Assembly: GCF_014333525.1 (NCBI RefSeq)
Contig: NZ_JACSCX010000004.1
Coordinates: 62,001-126,000, forward strand
Reading direction: 5' to 3'
Length of the DNA: 64,000 bases
From: Hymenobacter puniceus
GTDB taxonomy: Bacteria > Bacteroidota > Bacteroidia > Cytophagales > Hymenobacteraceae
The notes under the pieces were generated by a model. It saw only the letters and a list, made by a program, of their open reading frames with translations. It ran no database searches and was not told where the DNA came from. Positions 61,196 to 64,000 of the stretch are shown piece by piece. Position 1 is the stretch's first letter, and each line of letters begins with the position of its first letter. A program made the position numbers and the translations under genes.

Positions 61196-61272
61196 CTATA
61201 TTCCAACAGGAAATAGTCGGCTTGCCGCTTACTTTAACCTGGTCAGTAATGAAGCGCGCAACTGCCCTTTTT

Positions 61273-62694
61273 CTAGAACCCCTTCGGCAAATCGATGCCC
61301 CGAATAGTGCGAAACAAACTAAGAGCATTCTGGTCGGTGAGGCCCCCAATGTAGTCGGTGAGCAGCACAATCTGCTCGTAGGCCGTGGCGCCGTCCTGGG
61401 CACCAGAGGCGCGAAATTGCTCGGGCAATAGCTGCAGCAGCTTCCGCGAGCGGGGGCTGGCCTGCGGGTCGAAGGTGGCGTGCAGGAAAGCGTCGAGCAG
61501 CCCCGCCAGCACCTCGAAACCGGCAGCCTCAATCTCCAGCACCGGCCGGCTTTGGTAGAGATGCTCGACAGTGAGGCGGTGAATCTCCTGCAGTTGCTGC
61601 CAGCAGTCGAGCTGCTGCACCAGCGGCTCGTCGGCGCGGCCACGGAGCAGGTCGGGGGCACGGTCGGCGAAGAGGCGGGCCGTTTGGTGCACCAGCCGGT
61701 TGATGAGGCGGGCCCGCAGGTAGCCGAGTTCCTCGCGCCAGTCGCGCCACTCCACGGAGCCGCGGCGGTTGGGGGCGTCGCCGAGCATCGCCCGCAGCAA
61801 AGCCAAACCTGTTTCGCAGGGAATCAAGCCCAGCTTTAGCCCATCCTCAAAATCGATAATGCGGTAGCACAAATCATCGGCAGCTTCCACGAGGAAGGCC
61901 AGTGGGTGACGGTGATAGAAGCCACCGGCATCAGCCGCGCCAGACTTAGGCAGCAAGCCCAGCTCACAGGCTACTTCGTGAAAGCGCGGCGCTTCGGTCT
62001 GAAAATACCCGTACTTTTTTTCGCTGCTACCGTGCGTCCGGCTGGCTTCCTCTACCACCGAAGGGCGCGGGTATTTAGTGAAGGCTCCCAGCGTAGCATA
62101 CGTGAGGCCCAGGCCAGCTGAACCGCTACTATGAGCGGCATACGTATGCGTCAGAACCCGGAAGCCGGCAGCATTGCCTTCAAACTGCTGCAAATCGGCG
62201 CGCTGGGCGGGGTTGAGCATGCGCACAAACGGCTCGGCGGCCGGACTGCGGAAGTAAGCGGAAATGGCGTCTTCGCCGGAGTGGCCGAAAGGCGGATTAC
62301 CAATATCGTGGGCTAGGCAGGCGGCGGCCACAATGTCGCCGAAGTCGGAATCGAGGTGGGGCAGGCTTTCAGCTAGTCCTTCGGTTTCTTCGAGTAGCAG
62401 CCGGCCGCCGAGCCGGCCCAGGGAACGGCCCACGCAGGCGGTTTCGAGGCTGTGCGTGAGGCGAGTATGCACGAAGTCGGTTTCGGGCAGCGGCATCACC
62501 TGGGTTTTGCGCTGCAGCCGCCGAAACGCCGAGCTGAACACCACACGGTCGTAGTCGGCCACGAAGGCGCCGCGCACGGGCGGCGCATCCGTCACGACGT
62601 GCAGCTGGGGCTGCTCGGGGTAGCGGCGGCGGCTGAGCAGCTGCTCCCAGGTCATGGTGGCGGTATCGGCGGGGTCGGGCGTGAGGTGCAACAT
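61273..62694 (-). CDS. dgt: Deoxyguanosinetriphosphate triphosphohydrolase (dGTPase)
   Basis: HD-domain hydrolase of 473 residues that splits dGTP to deoxyguanosine and triphosphate, controlling dNTP pools. Marks are FSSAFRRLQRKTQVMPLPE (about 40-58), the first metal His in HTRLTHSLETACVGRSLG, and the HD pair in CLAHDIGNPPFGHSGEDAI; LVEAADDLCYRIIDFEDGLK carries the last Asp. Length is usual for the long dGTPase group. A TACCTTGC box lies just upstream of the ATG at 62694; an internal ATG at 62655 (MTWEQLLSRRRY) is an alternative start. Confidence 0.93.
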   Translation of the reverse strand: MLHLTPDPADTATMTWEQLLSRRRYPEQPQLHVVTDAPPVRGAFVADYDRVVFSSAFRRLQRKTQVMPLPETDFVHTRLTHSLETACVGRSLGRLGGRLLLEETEGLAESLPHLDSDFGDIVAAACLAHDIGNPPFGHSGEDAISAYFRSPAAEPFVRMLNPAQRADLQQFEGNAAGFRVLTHTYAAHSSGSAGLGLTYATLGAFTKYPRPSVVEEASRTHGSSEKKYGYFQTEAPRFHEVACELGLLPKSGAADAGGFYHRHPLAFLVEAADDLCYRIIDFEDGLKLGLIPCETGLALLRAMLGDAPNRRGSVEWRDWREELGYLRARLINRLVHQTARLFADRAPDLLRGRADEPLVQQLDCWQQLQEIHRLTVEHLYQSRPVLEIEAAGFEVLAGLLDAFLHATFDPQASPRSRKLLQLLPEQFRASGAQDGATAYEQIVLLTDYIGGLTDQNALSLFRTIRGIDLPKGF

Positions 62695-62701
62695 GGGGCA
62701 G

Positions 62702-62708
62702 CAAGGTA
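62702..62708 (-). promoter_or_regulatory. Putative -7 element TACCTTG of the dGTPase gene
   Basis: A one-base-shorter form of TAnnTTTG on the minus strand, seven bases before the ATG at 62694. It is the same form as at 9504-9510 and gives a nearly leaderless mRNA. Confidence 0.35.
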
Positions 62709-62822
62709 GCGGAGTGCCGTCAGAAATGCGTGTGAATTATCCGCCGACGAATGTGTTCGGCGTAGACTGGCTTCAGGCCGCCATCATTTCACCCAGCATT
62801 ACTACCTCGTCGCTCTGTCATT

Positions 62823-63515
62823 CTACCCCTGCCTGCCCAGCTCCTCAGTTGGCCCCATAAGCCGCACGGTAGCGTAGCCGAGCAACAGAAACACACCGTA
62901 TAGCAGGGTAACGCCCCAGGTGCCGGAAAAGGCCATGGGGTGCAGAATGCGGTGCAGAATATCGTAGAACAGCGTAAGCGGATTGGTGACTATATCCCAG
63001 GAGTTGAACCGCAGGTAGCGGCCCAGGTACACCCCGAAGCTGCTCAGCAATAGCGCCACCGTGGCAAACGCCCAGCCGGCGCCCCAGCCCAGCCGGCGCG
63101 CCACCAGCGCCTGCATGTCGGTGAGGGAGGCGTAGGCCAGCATCAGGCCGTTCCAGGCGGCACTTAGCAGTAGAGCCAGATCAAACCAATACGGCACACC
63201 GGTGCGGGGCTCCAGATGAAACAGGTCGGTGAGAATGTAGGGTGCATTAGGAAAAAACAGCAGCCACACGGCGCCCACCGGCAGCAGCACCCGCGCCTTC
63301 AGTGGCCCCGCCGACAGCCCCAGCATGGTACTCAGCCCAAACGGAATCAAGGCCAGAAACAGGTTCCAGAGCAGAAAAACGAAAGTAATCTGGTGCGTCA
63401 GGAACACGCGAAACGTGATGAGCACCACGCTCAGGGTGAGCGAGGCACCCAGCACCAGCAGCAGGCTTAGGCGCTGCCGCAGCTGCGGCATAGCAATAGT
63501 CAAGGGCATCGTCAT
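62823..63515 (-). CDS. DUF1361-family membrane protein
   Basis: Integral membrane protein of about 230 residues with seven helices. The conserved DUF1361 motif is LLFFPNAPYILTDLFHLEPR, followed by VPYWFDLALLLSAAWNGLML and SFGVYLGRYLRFNSWDIVTN, all near predicted helix ends. The family has no known function. The ATG at 63515 is preferred because it immediately precedes the first helix; a longer frame runs to 63554. It is next to a 45-residue membrane protein gene on the same strand. Confidence 0.85.
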   Translation of the reverse strand: MTMPLTIAMPQLRQRLSLLLVLGASLTLSVVLITFRVFLTHQITFVFLLWNLFLALIPFGLSTMLGLSAGPLKARVLLPVGAVWLLFFPNAPYILTDLFHLEPRTGVPYWFDLALLLSAAWNGLMLAYASLTDMQALVARRLGWGAGWAFATVALLLSSFGVYLGRYLRFNSWDIVTNPLTLFYDILHRILHPMAFSGTWGVTLLYGVFLLLGYATVRLMGPTEELGRQG

Positions 63516-63575
63516 AGCTACAAGTACGGAAATTCCGGGCTTGGAAACGACCAATCTGGCCTGGTATTGCCTGGC

Positions 63576-63713
63576 TTAGTTATCAAACCACAACGAATAA
63601 ATGAACCACGCTACCGCGAAGACGACCATGATGTACCAACCCCATTTAGCGGATTCGCGGGATGTATCGTTGTGCAGGCGCGGGCGGCGCTTGAGTTCCG
63701 GAAGCAGACCCAT
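63576..63713 (-). CDS. 45-residue single-pass membrane protein
   Basis: A complete short frame with ATG at 63713 and TAA at 63576. It encodes MGLLPELKRRPRLHNDTSRE, then SAKWGWYIMVVFAVAWFIYS and LWFDN. The N-terminal half is basic and soluble, and the second half is one membrane helix with aromatic belts at both ends. This is a believable small membrane protein; I do not recognise a named family. It lies 60 bases upstream of the DUF1361 gene on the same strand. Confidence 0.7.
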   Translation of the reverse strand: MGLLPELKRRPRLHNDTSRESAKWGWYIMVVFAVAWFIYSLWFDN

Positions 63714-63858
63714 GACGATGAAAATAAGTGTTGGGGCTTAACACGCAGGGCCGGCGCTCTGTTCCGAAAAGTAGCTGGGGCTGCGGTGCAAACTTGTGCC
63801 CGAAGCCTTGCGCACAGCGTGCTACATACACTAAGGGATGTACCGTCGCCGCTGCTTT
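63714..63858. other. Short intergenic region
   Basis: I see no gene or hairpin between the 45-residue protein and the end of the TolC-family gene, and no TAnnTTTG box. Confidence 0.4.
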
Positions 63859-64000
63859 CTATTGTTGCTCTACTTGTTCTATGCTGCCGGCCGCCCAGCG
63901 CAGTGTTGCCTGGGTCTGGGCATACTTGGCCTGTAGCTCGGCCAGCTTGATGCGGGCACTGACCAGGCTGGCTTCGCGGCTATTGATGAGAAATACCGAG
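63859..64000 (-). CDS. TolC-family outer-membrane efflux protein, C-terminal end (partial)
   Basis: The reading frame runs off the right edge and ends in TAG at 63859-63861. The visible 46 residues include SVFLINSREASLVSARIKLA and ELQAKYAQTQATLRWAAGSI, the closing coiled-coil helix and tail of an outer-membrane efflux channel. The N-terminal part, barrel and partner pump genes lie outside the window. The type is inferred from this short helix. Confidence 0.7.
   Translation of the reverse strand, partial: SVFLINSREASLVSARIKLAELQAKYAQTQATLRWAAGSIEQVEQQ

Noticed and set aside
61150..61206. Start of the TPR kinase at 61206
   Set aside because: A promoter box with exact consensus lies inside this stretch (61188-61195), so its RNA would begin after this start. 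The TTG at 61149 directly opens a signal peptide.

Overview
The window looks like chromosomal DNA of a Hymenobacter-type member of the Bacteroidota (Cytophagales). The reasons are GC-rich coding sequence with AT-rich spacers, secreted proteins ending in type IX secretion (T9SS) sorting domains, near absence of Shine-Dalgarno sequences, and many copies of the Bacteroidota -7 promoter element TAnnTTTG upstream of genes. No phage, transposase, CRISPR array, tRNA or rRNA was seen, so this is mostly housekeeping and cell-surface DNA with one accessory sugar cluster.

Layout. 1-10 kb: pyruvate dehydrogenase E1 beta, a secreted M36 metallopeptidase, two tandem GT-C-like membrane proteins, a DinB-family protein, a thioesterase and a methyltransferase. 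10-19 kb: a HelD-type helicase, a secreted MBL-fold protein and a signalling trio (PAS-only protein, a CZB-like protein lacking most zinc ligands, a multi-PAS histidine kinase). 19-24 kb: a four-repeat CHRD T9SS protein, guanine deaminase, Ffh and a coiled-coil protein. 23.9-36.4 kb: a glycan locus holding a complete predicted CMP-pseudaminic acid pathway (PseB, PseC, a PseF/SpsF-type cytidylyltransferase, a PseG-PseH fusion, PseI), flanked by glycosyltransferase-like proteins, a deacetylase-like protein and a flippase. 36.4-42 kb: a CPBP protease, then a leftward cassette (ATP-grasp enzyme, flavin-dependent monooxygenase, amino-acid permease) headed by a promoter and a SAM-I-type riboswitch. 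42-50 kb: envelope and sugar genes, including a Gfo/Idh oxidoreductase, a DegT aminotransferase, an M48 protease and a GT2 enzyme. 49.6-55.7 kb: an FtsE-like ATPase, a transaldolase, the SRP RNA gene (minus strand, about 51714-51804), T9SS and carboxypeptidase-regulatory-like secreted proteins, and guaA. 55.8-64 kb: an AsmA-like protein, a TPR histidine kinase, dGTPase, a DUF1361 membrane protein, a 45-residue membrane protein and the C-terminal end of a TolC-family protein.

Most notable: the SAM riboswitch over an unusual enzyme cassette; a consistent promoter geometry that predicts leaderless mRNAs, calibrated by the SRP RNA 5' end; 7-8 bp tandem repeats that run into start codons, often TTG; intergenic palindromes that supply the last codons and stop codon of two genes; and a standalone CZB-like domain in which three of the four zinc ligands are replaced while the spacing is preserved.

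All functions are assigned by reading protein motifs and gene context; no database search or folding program was run.
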